Shown here piece after piece: positions 6,871 through 14,456 of a stretch of DNA of 17,619 nt (position 1 is the first letter of the stretch; every line of letters begins with the position of its first letter). The notes under the pieces were generated by a model that searched no databases, was not told where the DNA came from, and saw nothing but the letters and a program-made list of their open reading frames with translations. Where the stretch lies: the NCBI RefSeq assembly GCF_021648855.1, contig NZ_JAKJHX010000113.1:1-17619 (forward strand), given 5' to 3'. Source of the DNA: Tychonema litorale BBK16. GTDB lineage: Bacteria; Cyanobacteriota; Cyanobacteriia; Cyanobacteriales; Microcoleaceae. Made by a program: the position numbers and the translations under genes.

Positions 6871-8748
6871 ATGATGCAAAATGTCTTGAAAAACTTGCAG
6901 GAATTGCATGGACATATTGATCAGCTACCTGTAGATCAACAGGCAATTTTAACAACCAATGTCGATCAGTTGTCGGCATCTTTAGCAGAATTGGCTGCGG
7001 AGTTTGAGTTTGTTTTGTTGTCAAAACAAACCAAAATAAAGTTAGAAAAACTTAACCATAATTTAGGTACTATAATTGCCGAGCAATCTGCTAAAATTAG
7101 ATATTTAGAGCAGCAGTTAGAGCAAAGTCAGATGCTCTATAAAAGAGTGACTCAGGCACTGACAAAAGGGGAAGCCCGACTGCAAACTCTCCAGCGAAAT
7201 TCTTCCGACTTGATGACAATTCTTCAAGCAGACGGACGGATTCGAGACGAAAATGCGATCGTAGCAGAGCGGATGTTCGGCTACCACTCCGAACAAAGAA
7301 TTGGCAAATTGCCAGACGATTTGATCCACCCAGACGATGTACCTGTTTGGCAAGCATATTTGGCAAAATTACTCAAACAGCCAGGGATTGCACCGCCTGT
7401 AGAATATCGCAAACTCCACGCTAGCGGTTATTGGGTGTATTTAGAAGTCATGGGTAACAATTTACTCCACGATTCCAGTATTAATGGTATAGTCATCAAT
7501 TCTCGCGACATCACAGATCGCAAAGTCTCAGCAACAGCTTTGGAAAAATCGCAACAGCAAATCGTTAATATCTTAGAAAAGATTACCGATGGTTTTTTCA
7601 CCCTAAACTCTAATTGGCAGTTTACTTACGTCAACCAGAAAGCAGAGCAGTGTTGGCAAAGAGAGCGTCAAGAACTTATAGGTAAAAAGATCTGGCACGA
7701 ATTTCCCGAAATAGCAAAAACGAGTTTTTTTAAGCAGTTTCACAAATCGGTATTTGAGAAAGCTAATCTTAAATTTGAAAGCTATTATCCGCCACTAAAC
7801 TCTTGGTTTGAAGTCGAAACTTATCCATCAGATGAGGGTTTATCGGTATTTTTTCAAAATATAACCGATCGCAAAAATGCCGAAAACGCTTTGCGAGCAT
7901 CAGAATCGCGCTACCGCATTTTATCGCAAATTACCTCGGATTTTGCCTATTCTTTTAAAGTATTGCCTGACAATACCTGGGTTTGCGAGTGGATGACTGA
8001 AGCTTTTACTAATATTACGGGTTACACTCCAAAAGAAATCGCAACTTCCGGCAGTTTACAATTCGAGTGTATTCATCCAGACGACGTAGAAATGTTGTTG
8101 GAACAAATGCAGCTTCGTTCATCTAGCCGCAAGGAAGTCAGCGAGTATCGAATTATCACAAAATCCGGTGAAATCCGCTGGCTATGGGATTGTCGGCAAG
8201 TTGTGTGGGATGAAGTCGAGAACCGCGCTATCGGCATTTACGGTGCTTGTCAAGATATCACACAACACAAGTTGGTACAAGCTAAATTGTGCGAGACTAA
8301 TCAAGTTTTACAAGGCTTAATTAAAGCTTTGCCCCTGGCAGTTGTCGGGATTGATACTAATGCTTTGGTAACCATCTGGAATGAGGCAGCGGAGCGAGTT
8401 TTTGGCTGGAAGGAGTCTGAGGTTGTGGGGAAGATTTTGCCGATCGTTCCTAGTGATAAAAATGTAGATTTTTATACTATGTTTCATTCGGAATTGGCAG
8501 GGGAACCCCAAGTTGCTAAGAAATGTCAGCGACGGCGGAAAGAGGGTTCATCAATTGATGTCTGTATATGGACTTCACCGATTCGAGATGCTGAAGGTTT
8601 GATTTCTGGCACTATCAAAATATTTTCGGAGATTTCAAAAGCAAAAGAAAAGCAGAAAAATATAGATGTGTTGCCATCCCGCAGAGATGCACTAGAGCCA
8701 TTTTGGGCACGTTATGTCCACATTCCTGAGATCATGAAAAAAAATTAA
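6871..8748 (+). CDS. Multi-PAS sensory protein without a recognisable output domain
   Basis: This is a 625-residue cytoplasmic protein. Residues 1-107 are helical with a predicted coiled coil (LGTIIAEQSAKIRYLEQQLE region). Four PAS-like segments follow: about 108-218 (LIHPDDV at 151-157, ending SRDITDRK), about 225-336 (ITDGFFTLNSNWQFTYVNQKAE, ending QNITDRK), about 344-468 (FTNITGYTPKEI, CIHPDDV at 400-406, ending CQDITQHK) and about 475-590 (LPLAVVGIDTNALVTIWNEAAERVFGW). PAS-S-box proteins usually hand the signal to a histidine kinase, GGDEF/EAL or methyl-acceptor domain. Here the chain ends about 35 residues after the last PAS, with none of these. Two consecutive ATGs (6871, 6874) could start it. 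It may signal through partner proteins, or be the surviving front of a larger kinase; a palindromic repeat begins 23 bases after the stop. Confidence 0.85.
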   Translation: MMQNVLKNLQELHGHIDQLPVDQQAILTTNVDQLSASLAELAAEFEFVLLSKQTKIKLEKLNHNLGTIIAEQSAKIRYLEQQLEQSQMLYKRVTQALTKGEARLQTLQRNSSDLMTILQADGRIRDENAIVAERMFGYHSEQRIGKLPDDLIHPDDVPVWQAYLAKLLKQPGIAPPVEYRKLHASGYWVYLEVMGNNLLHDSSINGIVINSRDITDRKVSATALEKSQQQIVNILEKITDGFFTLNSNWQFTYVNQKAEQCWQRERQELIGKKIWHEFPEIAKTSFFKQFHKSVFEKANLKFESYYPPLNSWFEVETYPSDEGLSVFFQNITDRKNAENALRASESRYRILSQITSDFAYSFKVLPDNTWVCEWMTEAFTNITGYTPKEIATSGSLQFECIHPDDVEMLLEQMQLRSSSRKEVSEYRIITKSGEIRWLWDCRQVVWDEVENRAIGIYGACQDITQHKLVQAKLCETNQVLQGLIKALPLAVVGIDTNALVTIWNEAAERVFGWKESEVVGKILPIVPSDKNVDFYTMFHSELAGEPQVAKKCQRRRKEGSSIDVCIWTSPIRDAEGLISGTIKIFSEISKAKEKQKNIDVLPSRRDALEPFWARYVHIPEIMKKN

Positions 8749-8770
8749 ATCATGCTAAATCCTAGATAGA

Positions 8771-8875
8771 GGACACGGTAGTGCCGTGCCGCGATTAATT
8801 GTAGGGAAACGGCACTGCCGTGTCCTGGTTATCGGTAATATATTAATTCCGGTGTAACCCGAATTGATATAAGTT
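8771..8875. repeat. MITE-like palindromic repeat copy, reverse orientation
   Basis: A degenerate palindrome (8771-8790, GGACACGGTA and GTGCCGTGCC) is followed by GATTAATTGTAGGG. A second palindrome comes next (8805-8825, arms with GGAAACGGCA and TGCCGTGTCC). Then ATTAATTCCGGTG and CCGAATTGATATAA form the AATTCC/GGAATT hairpin of the family, here on the right side. This is the order seen at 4220-4328, inverted. Confidence 0.75.
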
Positions 8876-8918
8876 AAAATAAACAGATTATACTTAGCAA
8901 ACCTTTTTAAATCACATT

Positions 8919-9932
8919 GTGAAAAGCAAATCACTTCCTTCATCACTGACAGTCAAGCTGGGCAAATTTGTTTGGACATCAATGTGGCAGTTGATGATGT
9001 CAAAACTAGCACCGCCCGATCGCACGGGAGCATACATTCGCCCCAGCAGCAGTTTCCGCAATTTTGTCAGCACAGCACCAGAAAACCCTTACCAGCCCGC
9101 TACGGCACGATATCGCCTGTTTGTAGGCAAGGGATGCCCTTGGGCGCACCGCACTCTCGTGACGAGAGCGCTCAAAGGGCTGGAAGATGTGATATCTGTG
9201 TCGGTTGTGTATCCTTCGGAAGGGGGACTTTGGGTGATGGAGTCGGAGACTTTTGGCTGCAATACGATGCGGGAACTTTATCAGTTGGCTTTACCGGGCT
9301 ATCAGGGGCGATGTACGGTGCCGGTGTTGTGGGATGACTCCAAAAAGGTGATCGTCAATAATGAGAGTTCCGAAATTATTGTCATGCTAAACTCGGAGTT
9401 TAACGAGTTTGCTGGCAATCCTGAAATGGATCTTTATCCTGTGGATTTGCGATCGCAAATTGACGAGTGGAATGAGAAGATTTATCAATCGGTGAATAAC
9501 GGTGTTTATCGCTGCGGTTTCGCCCAATCTCAGGCGGCGTATGACTCGGCTTGTAGTGAATTGTTTGGTGTTTTAGACGAAATTGATCGATCGCTATTAA
9601 TGAGTCGTTATCTTTGTGGCGATCGGGTAACGTTAGCAGATGTGCGACTATTTACCACCCTATTCCGTTTTGATGCAGTTTACTACAGTTTGTTCAAATG
9701 CAACCTGCGCCGCATTCAGGATTACGAGCATTTGGGAGCTTATCTACGCGATTTGTACCAGTTACCGGGAGTTACTGGCACTTGTGATTTGGAGGCTGTG
9801 AAGCGCGATTATTACGGCAATTTGTTCCCGCTAAATCCGGGCTGTATTATCCCGACTGGGCCCGATGTGGGGAGTTTACTTAAACCTCACGATCGCGAAG
9901 GGCTCATATCAATTCCGGTTGCGCCGGAATGA
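8919..9932 (+). CDS. Glutathionyl-hydroquinone reductase (Xi-class GST, ECM4/YqjG family)
   Basis: This 337-residue protein belongs to the Xi class of glutathione transferases. These reduce glutathionyl-hydroquinones to hydroquinones through a catalytic cysteine, helping recycle quinones. The diagnostic CPWAHRTL motif is present, with Cys73 as the expected nucleophile. The long segment before it (GAYIRPSSSFRNF) and the C-terminal-domain signature VTLADVRLFTTLFRFDAVYYSLFKCN are characteristic of the family. The following YEHLGAYLRDLYQLPGV also fits. Total length agrees with the usual 310-340 residues. The start is a GTG at 8919; a later start would be possible but would still precede the family core. 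The last eight codons and stop fall inside a palindromic repeat (see 9906-9960). It converges with the RTX-DUF192 gene, leaving only 37 bases between stops. Confidence 0.9.
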   Translation: MKSKSLPSSLTVKLGKFVWTSMWQLMMSKLAPPDRTGAYIRPSSSFRNFVSTAPENPYQPATARYRLFVGKGCPWAHRTLVTRALKGLEDVISVSVVYPSEGGLWVMESETFGCNTMRELYQLALPGYQGRCTVPVLWDDSKKVIVNNESSEIIVMLNSEFNEFAGNPEMDLYPVDLRSQIDEWNEKIYQSVNNGVYRCGFAQSQAAYDSACSELFGVLDEIDRSLLMSRYLCGDRVTLADVRLFTTLFRFDAVYYSLFKCNLRRIQDYEHLGAYLRDLYQLPGVTGTCDLEAVKRDYYGNLFPLNPGCIIPTGPDVGSLLKPHDREGLISIPVAPE

Positions 9933-9960
9933 TATAAAGGACACGTCAGTGCCGTTTTCC
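9906..9960. repeat. MITE-like repeat copy overlapping the 3' end of the reductase gene
   Basis: ATATCAATTCCGG and CCGGAATGATAT form a hairpin with a TTGCG loop and one bulge. AAAGGACACGTCAGTGCCG (a mutated palindrome), TTTTCC and TACCA follow. This is the same modular order as at 4220-4302. The hairpin covers the codons for the final residues ISIPVAPE and the TGA stop. Because it sits between convergent genes it may also act as a bidirectional terminator. Confidence 0.8.
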
Positions 9961-9969
9961 TACCAAATA

Positions 9970-10899
9970 TTAACTGAGAAATGCTATGCGATCGCCTACT
10001 TTTAACCCTAATTCCGCAGCCCTTCCTCCTCTGAGTTCCATCACTCCATCAACAGGAACATCCGGGCCGTAGTTAGGGCAGTTTTCAGTTAAACACGGTG
10101 GCACATTCGGAATTATTGCCTGCACTACGCCTTCTCGCAGAAAAATCATATCGAGTTCAATCAATACATTCCTCATCCAAAAACGCACATTTCGTGCGGG
10201 TTCAATGGGGAACAACATTCCCCTGTCAGCGGGCAATTCGGTGCGAAACATCAGACCAATTTGTTGTTCTTGGGGAGTTTGGGCAACTTCCAATCCGAGA
10301 GGGCGATTGCCGATGATAGTATTCACAGAAATTGGTAAAAGCTGACCCGCATCTATCCCGCCAAACAGCGATATAAAGTTGGATTGTGATAAGTTATTGA
10401 TTCCTGAAAAAATTCCTAAATATTTGCCCGTATTTTTATCTTTCATTACAGTTTGATTACCTGAAACAGAGATATCCAAATCGGTAAACTTCATGCCATT
10501 TGTCAACACAATTTGATCTTTTCCGTTGCCGAAATCTGTAATTAAATCGGCTTCGGCAATACTAGATGCAGCAACGATTTTTTCAATAACAAATAAGTCA
10601 TCGCCCGCACCACCAGTCAAGATATCTTTGCCTTCTGCGCCTATGAGCAAATCTTGACCCCGATCGCCATTAATGACATCATCTCCTTGTCCTCCATAGA
10701 TTGTATCACTTCCCTGCCCTCCAGCGAGGGTATCAGCGCCTTCATTTCCGGCGAGCAAATCGTCTCCTTGTCCTCCATAAATCAGGTCATTTCCCCCCAA
10801 ACCTTGGATATTGTCATTACCGGCAAATCCTCTAATTAAATCGCTGTTGGGACTTCCTAGGAGAAAATCAAAGCCGAAAGTACCGTCAATATTAGCCAT
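9970..10899 (-). CDS. RTX calcium-binding repeat / DUF192 fusion protein
   Basis: This 309-residue protein has an unusual two-part design. Residues about 15-105 hold around nine RTX-type nonapeptides (GGNDLIYGG, GQGDDLLAG, GGQGSDTIYG, GGAGDDLF), which fold into a calcium-binding parallel beta roll. Residues 106-180 resemble the region after RTX repeats in serralysin-like proteins (ADLITDFGNGKDQIVL). Residues about 197-309 form a DUF192 domain (GLEVAQTPQEQQIGLMFR, GMLFPIEPARNVRFWMRN, PPCLTENCPNYGPDVPVD, AAELGLKVGDRI), with two cysteines at 269 and 274. DUF192 function is unknown. RTX proteins usually leave by type I secretion with a C-terminal signal; here that end is DUF192. The start at 10899 is preferred over an ATG at 10953, which would extend into the nadE coding region. 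It begins 7 bases after nadE ends, so joint transcription is likely. Confidence 0.85.
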   Translation of the reverse strand: MANIDGTFGFDFLLGSPNSDLIRGFAGNDNIQGLGGNDLIYGGQGDDLLAGNEGADTLAGGQGSDTIYGGQGDDVINGDRGQDLLIGAEGKDILTGGAGDDLFVIEKIVAASSIAEADLITDFGNGKDQIVLTNGMKFTDLDISVSGNQTVMKDKNTGKYLGIFSGINNLSQSNFISLFGGIDAGQLLPISVNTIIGNRPLGLEVAQTPQEQQIGLMFRTELPADRGMLFPIEPARNVRFWMRNVLIELDMIFLREGVVQAIIPNVPPCLTENCPNYGPDVPVDGVMELRGGRAAELGLKVGDRIAFLS

Positions 10900-10906
10900 T
10901 TTGTAT

Positions 10907-12613
10907 TTAATAAATTGAAGATTTGGCGATCGGCATTCGCCAACCAGTACCAAAAGCGCGATCGGTAATTTTCAAACCAGGAGGCGCTTGTCGCCGTTTA
11001 AATTCCGCCTGTCGGACTAATTTTACTATACGAGCTACCACCGCTTCATCATGTCCAGCCGCCACAATTTGTGTAACAGATTCATGATTTTCGATCAACC
11101 GCTGCAAAATGTCATCCAAAACATCATAAGCAGGCAAAGAATCTTGGTCAATTTGCCCCGGTTTCAGTTCAGCACTAGGCGCTTTACTAATAATATTACC
11201 GGGAATTATCTTGTTCCCTATTTCCCCAGAATTTAGCCAGCGACAAAGGGAATAAACGCGAGTTTTTGGCACATCAGAAATCACCGCCAATCCGCCATTC
11301 ATATCGCCGTAAAGAGTACAGTAACCCACCGCCATTTCCGATTTATTGCCAGTGGAAAGTAGCAAATGTCCGAACTTATTAGAAATTGCCATCAATAAAC
11401 TCCCTCTAATTCGAGATTGAATATTTTCCTCGGCAATCCCAAAGGCTGTATTGGTAAACAAATCGGCCAAAGTATGATCGTAAGTTTTCATCAAATCTGC
11501 GATCGGCAACATTTCCATCCCAATGCCCAAATTTTTAGCTAATTCCAAAGCATCATTCACAGAATGATCGGAACTGTAAGGAGAAGGCATCAGTACGGCC
11601 AAGACATTTTCGGGCCCGATCGCAAAACTCGCGATCGCAGCCACCAAAGCCGAATCTATCCCGCCACTCAAACCGAGTATAACCTTAGAAAAACCACACT
11701 TACGAACATAATCTCGCACCCCTAAAACCAAAGCAGCCCAAATTTCTGCATCCCCAACCTGCGGAGTAAAACTTAACTGTGCATCCTGAATTTCTGTTTG
11801 ATTTTGCGAGGAAATCCCAATTAAATCTTGTTTAGCTTCGTCATATTCTATCACCCCAAAATCTGTGTCAAAAGAAGCGAGAACCTGAATTAATTCACCT
11901 TTTTTGTTGACAGAAAAACTGCTCCCATCAAAAATCAGATCATCATTTCCCCCTACCTGATTAGCATAAACAATCGGTATACCTGAGCGCATCACACTAT
12001 GCTGCAACATAGCCGATCGCACTCCCCGCTTTCCAGCAGCATAAGGCGATGCAGACAAATTGACTACTAAATCTACGCCCACTTTTACCAAATCCAAAAA
12101 AGGTTCACCAACGTAACTGCGTTTTCCCCAAAACTCCTCATTATTCCACAAATCCTCGCAGATAGTCACACCAATCTTTAATTCGCCAATATTAAAATAA
12201 TTGCTGTTTTCTCCCGGTTCAAAATATCTGTCTTCATCAAATACATCATAAGTTGGCAATAAGCGTTTATGAAAAATTTGTTTAACAGTGCCATTTGACA
12301 ACAAAGCAGCGCTGTTAAATAAAGATTTGCCACCTGATTTGATAGCATCAGGATTTGGGATTGCAGTCCCGACGATTACCGCCAAATCCGCTGGTAAATT
12401 TTGCGCCAATTGCTGCAACTGTGCGCCTGCTGCGGCAATGAAACTGGGGTTCATCAACAAATCTCGCGGCGGATAACCAATTAGGGAAAGTTCCGGTGTT
12501 AGCAATAAGTTTGCGCCTTCACCCGCAGCCTTTTTCGCAGCTTCCAGAATCAAGTTGGAATTGCCAAAGATATCACCGATAGTAGGATTGAGTTGTGCGA
12601 TCGCAATTTTCAT
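10907..12613 (-). CDS. nadE: Glutamine-dependent NAD+ synthase
   Basis: This 568-residue enzyme makes NAD from nicotinate-adenine dinucleotide, the final step of NAD synthesis. The N-terminal nitrilase-type glutaminase domain (residues 1 to about 270) shows the expected Glu-Lys-Cys triad: E41 (TPELSLIGYPPRDLL), K116 (HKRLLPTYDVFDE) and C152 (ICEDLW). The ammonia it releases is used by the C-terminal synthase domain, with the ATP-pyrophosphatase P-loop LSGGIDSALVAAIA (315-328). Further motifs LLSTGNKSEMAVGYCTLYGDM and DVPKTRVY are also seen. Length agrees with bacterial two-domain NadE. The ATG at 12613 is directly followed by the canonical MKIAIAQLNPTIGD. It lies 45 bases after the chorismate-mutase-like gene and 7 bases before the RTX-DUF192 gene, probably one transcript. 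Confidence 0.97.
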   Translation of the reverse strand: MKIAIAQLNPTIGDIFGNSNLILEAAKKAAGEGANLLLTPELSLIGYPPRDLLMNPSFIAAAGAQLQQLAQNLPADLAVIVGTAIPNPDAIKSGGKSLFNSAALLSNGTVKQIFHKRLLPTYDVFDEDRYFEPGENSNYFNIGELKIGVTICEDLWNNEEFWGKRSYVGEPFLDLVKVGVDLVVNLSASPYAAGKRGVRSAMLQHSVMRSGIPIVYANQVGGNDDLIFDGSSFSVNKKGELIQVLASFDTDFGVIEYDEAKQDLIGISSQNQTEIQDAQLSFTPQVGDAEIWAALVLGVRDYVRKCGFSKVILGLSGGIDSALVAAIASFAIGPENVLAVLMPSPYSSDHSVNDALELAKNLGIGMEMLPIADLMKTYDHTLADLFTNTAFGIAEENIQSRIRGSLLMAISNKFGHLLLSTGNKSEMAVGYCTLYGDMNGGLAVISDVPKTRVYSLCRWLNSGEIGNKIIPGNIISKAPSAELKPGQIDQDSLPAYDVLDDILQRLIENHESVTQIVAAGHDEAVVARIVKLVRQAEFKRRQAPPGLKITDRAFGTGWRMPIAKSSIY

Positions 12614-12658
12614 ATTACCAAATTACCTAATCTAGAAGGAAGAAGGAAGAATGATTAC

Positions 12659-12955
12659 TCACGAATCAGGTTTGTAATGTTTCAACTCTTCTTCAATAAA
12701 ATGATTGACTAAATCTCGGTAGAGCTTTTCCACGACATCAGCACTCAAACCTGCTTCCTCCGCCCACTCACGCCGCTGCTGTAACATAGCATAAAAGCGA
12801 TCTGGTGCTTTCACACTATTTTCACTCGTTTTGAACCTGGCCGCCGCGATCACATATTGAAATCTCTTACTCAAAGCATCGATCACTTCCCGATCGATTA
12901 GATCAATTTCTTCGCGCACTTCCAGAATATTCGCGCACTCATCAGGGGTTTTCAT
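12659..12955 (-). CDS. Chorismate mutase / isochorismate-pyruvate lyase, PchB-like
   Basis: This 98-residue all-helical AroQ-type protein aligns without gaps, from memory, to Pseudomonas PchB. PchB splits isochorismate into salicylate and pyruvate and has weak chorismate mutase activity. The start MKTPDEC, then EVREEIDLIDREVIDAL, AAARFKTSE, REWAEEAGL and NHFIEEELKHY follow the PchB pattern. The PchB active-site residues R14, R31 and K42 are present. The glutamine at PchB position 90 is glutamate here (E90), as in some other chorismate mutases. Whether it makes prephenate or salicylate cannot be read from sequence. It lies between nrtR (72 bases upstream) and nadE (45 bases downstream), an unexpected place inside an NAD gene cluster. 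Confidence 0.88.
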   Translation of the reverse strand: MKTPDECANILEVREEIDLIDREVIDALSKRFQYVIAAARFKTSENSVKAPDRFYAMLQQRREWAEEAGLSADVVEKLYRDLVNHFIEEELKHYKPDS

Positions 12956-13027
12956 CGCCGATACTCTACTTAATAGCTTTCACTCTCATCTTACTAAATT
13001 TATGATTTTATGTCATCAGACAAACAG

Positions 13028-13777
13028 CTAAATAAATACCAGAGGCTTATCTTTGAAAGGAGCAAAAGCTGCCGCATCAAAGCGATATAAGCTAGCAGGA
13101 CGACCGGCCCCCCGCGAAGCTTTTACACCCGTATCACACAAAAACCCCAGTTTCAACAATCGGGCGCGAAAATTAGAATAATCCGAAAAACTTTCCCCCA
13201 AAATAGTAGTGTAAAGTTGATACAAATCGCTTAAAGTGAAAAGCTCTGGCAAGACTTCAAAAGCCACCGGGCTATACTCAAGTTTATTCCGCAAGCGCCG
13301 ATATCCGTATTCGAGAATTTGATTGTGATCGAAGGCTAACTTAGGAACTTGTTCCACAGGATACCAAGCAATCCCGCTAACGCGGTGACTCGCATCGGCG
13401 GCGATATTTCCAGCAATTAACTCAGCTTCTTCAAAGCGAACTAAAGCAAAGTAACTTACAGAAAGATAACGATCGCCTCTGGTGAATTCCCTCGGATCGC
13501 GCCCCGGTTCCCCAAAAGTATATAATTGCTCCAAATACAAATTTTTCACCCGAATTTTTTCAGACAAAATTCGATAAGCTGCATTCTCCAGAGATTCTCC
13601 GTGGCGCACCAAAGTACCTGGAAGACTCCAAAAATCGATAAACGGTTCGTCATGCCGCATTATTAACAGCACCAATAAGCGATTCTGCACAGTATCGACG
13701 GAGAAAATAACATTATCTACTCCGACTTTAAAGTCAGCTAATGAGCAACCTTCGCTCTTCTTTGTGCCTCGTGCCAT
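13028..13777 (-). CDS. nrtR: NrtR-type transcriptional regulator of NAD metabolism (Nudix-related)
   Basis: This 249-residue protein has an N-terminal Nudix-like domain (about residues 15-165) and a C-terminal winged helix (about 178-234, LFTLSDLYQLYTTILG, SNFRARLLKLGFL, RGAGRPASLYRF). This is the layout of NrtR, which binds operators of NAD genes and releases them on binding ADP-ribose or related metabolites. The segment SGIAWYPVEQVPKLAFDHNQIL (134-155) is typical of the family. The Nudix box (54-76, GTLVRHGESLENAAYRILSE) has lost the catalytic residues: the REL.EE core reads RIL.EK and the final glycine is arginine. It is therefore probably a sensor and not a hydrolase. Its start overlaps the end of nadD by 40 bases in another frame, which suggests coupled translation. 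Confidence 0.9.
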   Translation of the reverse strand: MARGTKKSEGCSLADFKVGVDNVIFSVDTVQNRLLVLLIMRHDEPFIDFWSLPGTLVRHGESLENAAYRILSEKIRVKNLYLEQLYTFGEPGRDPREFTRGDRYLSVSYFALVRFEEAELIAGNIAADASHRVSGIAWYPVEQVPKLAFDHNQILEYGYRRLRNKLEYSPVAFEVLPELFTLSDLYQLYTTILGESFSDYSNFRARLLKLGFLCDTGVKASRGAGRPASLYRFDAAAFAPFKDKPLVFI

Positions 13778-14337
13778 GCGTATAAATGCTCCCTATTAAT
13801 GTAATCTTCGATGGTTGGAGTTAGGGCTTCTGTGTCTCCTGTTTCCCGATAGAATGTTGAAGAAACATCGGGAGCACTCAAGGATGCGATCGCCACATCT
13901 GCACTCATTCGTCGCAACTGCCACAAATCTAACTCTTCTGGTGGATAATTAGGTCGTGGTACTACCAACAACTTCACTTGTTTTAACAAATGTTCGACTT
14001 GATACCAGCGAGGTAATTGTTCCACCAAATCCGAACCAATTACCAAGGTCAAATCGGCATTTCCCCACATTGATTTTGCCCGTTCCACAGTTTCTAGAGT
14101 CCTCGGACTGCTGAGTTCTGGGTACAAACAAAGATTTTGGCGTGGCGAGTTAATTTCTTGAATCATTAACAGTAGCATTGCCGATCGATGTTCGAGGGAA
14201 GTTTGGTGAGATTTAAAAGGATTGTCAGAGGCCCAAACTGCTACCCAGTCAAAATGCTGAGAAAGCCAATTCAGGATAGTTCTATGTCCCGCAGTAGGCG
14301 GATCGGCACTGGTTCCAAACAGAGCAATTTTTATCAT
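13738..14337 (-). CDS. nadD: Nicotinate-nucleotide adenylyltransferase
   Basis: This 199-residue nucleotidyltransferase converts nicotinate mononucleotide and ATP to nicotinate-adenine dinucleotide. The N-terminus has the superfamily motif GTSADPPTAGH (residues 8-18), with the TxGH variant of HxGH. IGSDLVEQLPRWY (100-112) matches the family's substrate loop, and VSSTFYR (158-164) is the ISSTxxR ATP-binding motif. Length is normal for NadD. The usual GGxFDP reads GTSADP, so the phenylalanine is lost; this is odd but within the range of cyanobacterial relatives. It stands downstream of pncB and overlaps nrtR, so NaMN made by PncB would be used by its neighbour's product. A nicotinamide-mononucleotide preference cannot be excluded. 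Confidence 0.9.
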   Translation of the reverse strand: MIKIALFGTSADPPTAGHRTILNWLSQHFDWVAVWASDNPFKSHQTSLEHRSAMLLLMIQEINSPRQNLCLYPELSSPRTLETVERAKSMWGNADLTLVIGSDLVEQLPRWYQVEHLLKQVKLLVVPRPNYPPEELDLWQLRRMSADVAIASLSAPDVSSTFYRETGDTEALTPTIEDYINREHLYAWHEAQRRAKVAH

Positions 14338-14338
14338 T

Positions 14339-14382
14339 GGGAATGGGGAATGGGGAATTGGGAATTGGGAATTGGGAATTGG
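14339..14382 (+). repeat. Heptamer array with six G-runs, upstream of nadD
   Basis: Starting one base upstream of the nadD start codon, G-runs of 3 or 4 lie at 14339, 14345, 14352, 14360, 14367 and 14374, separated by AAT or AATT (units GGGGAAT and GGGAATT). Four or more such runs with short loops fit a G-quadruplex motif. The G-rich strand is the template for nadD. It resembles the heptamer short tandem repeats known from filamentous cyanobacteria. Confidence 0.8.
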
Positions 14383-14425
14383 AGGCAGAGCCTCCGGGTA
14401 TGTATTCCCAGGCTGAGCCTGGGAA
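14381..14425. repeat. Two palindromes between pncB and nadD
   Basis: GGAGGC and GCCTCC (14381-14395) enclose AGA. A second palindrome (14405-14425) has arms TTCCCAGGCT and AGCCTGGGAA around one base. This 10-1-10 design is the same architecture as the GGACACGGCA palindrome elsewhere in the window, with a different sequence. Read on the minus strand it could partly terminate pncB transcripts or protect the 3' end. Confidence 0.75.
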
Positions 14426-14456
14426 CAAGACTCAAATAAAAAATAACAAATAACAA

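Noticed and set aside
10900..10953. Earlier ATG for the RTX-DUF192 protein
   Set aside because: The extension is the out-of-frame reading of the nadE 3' end; the RTX domain begins naturally after the ATG at 10899.
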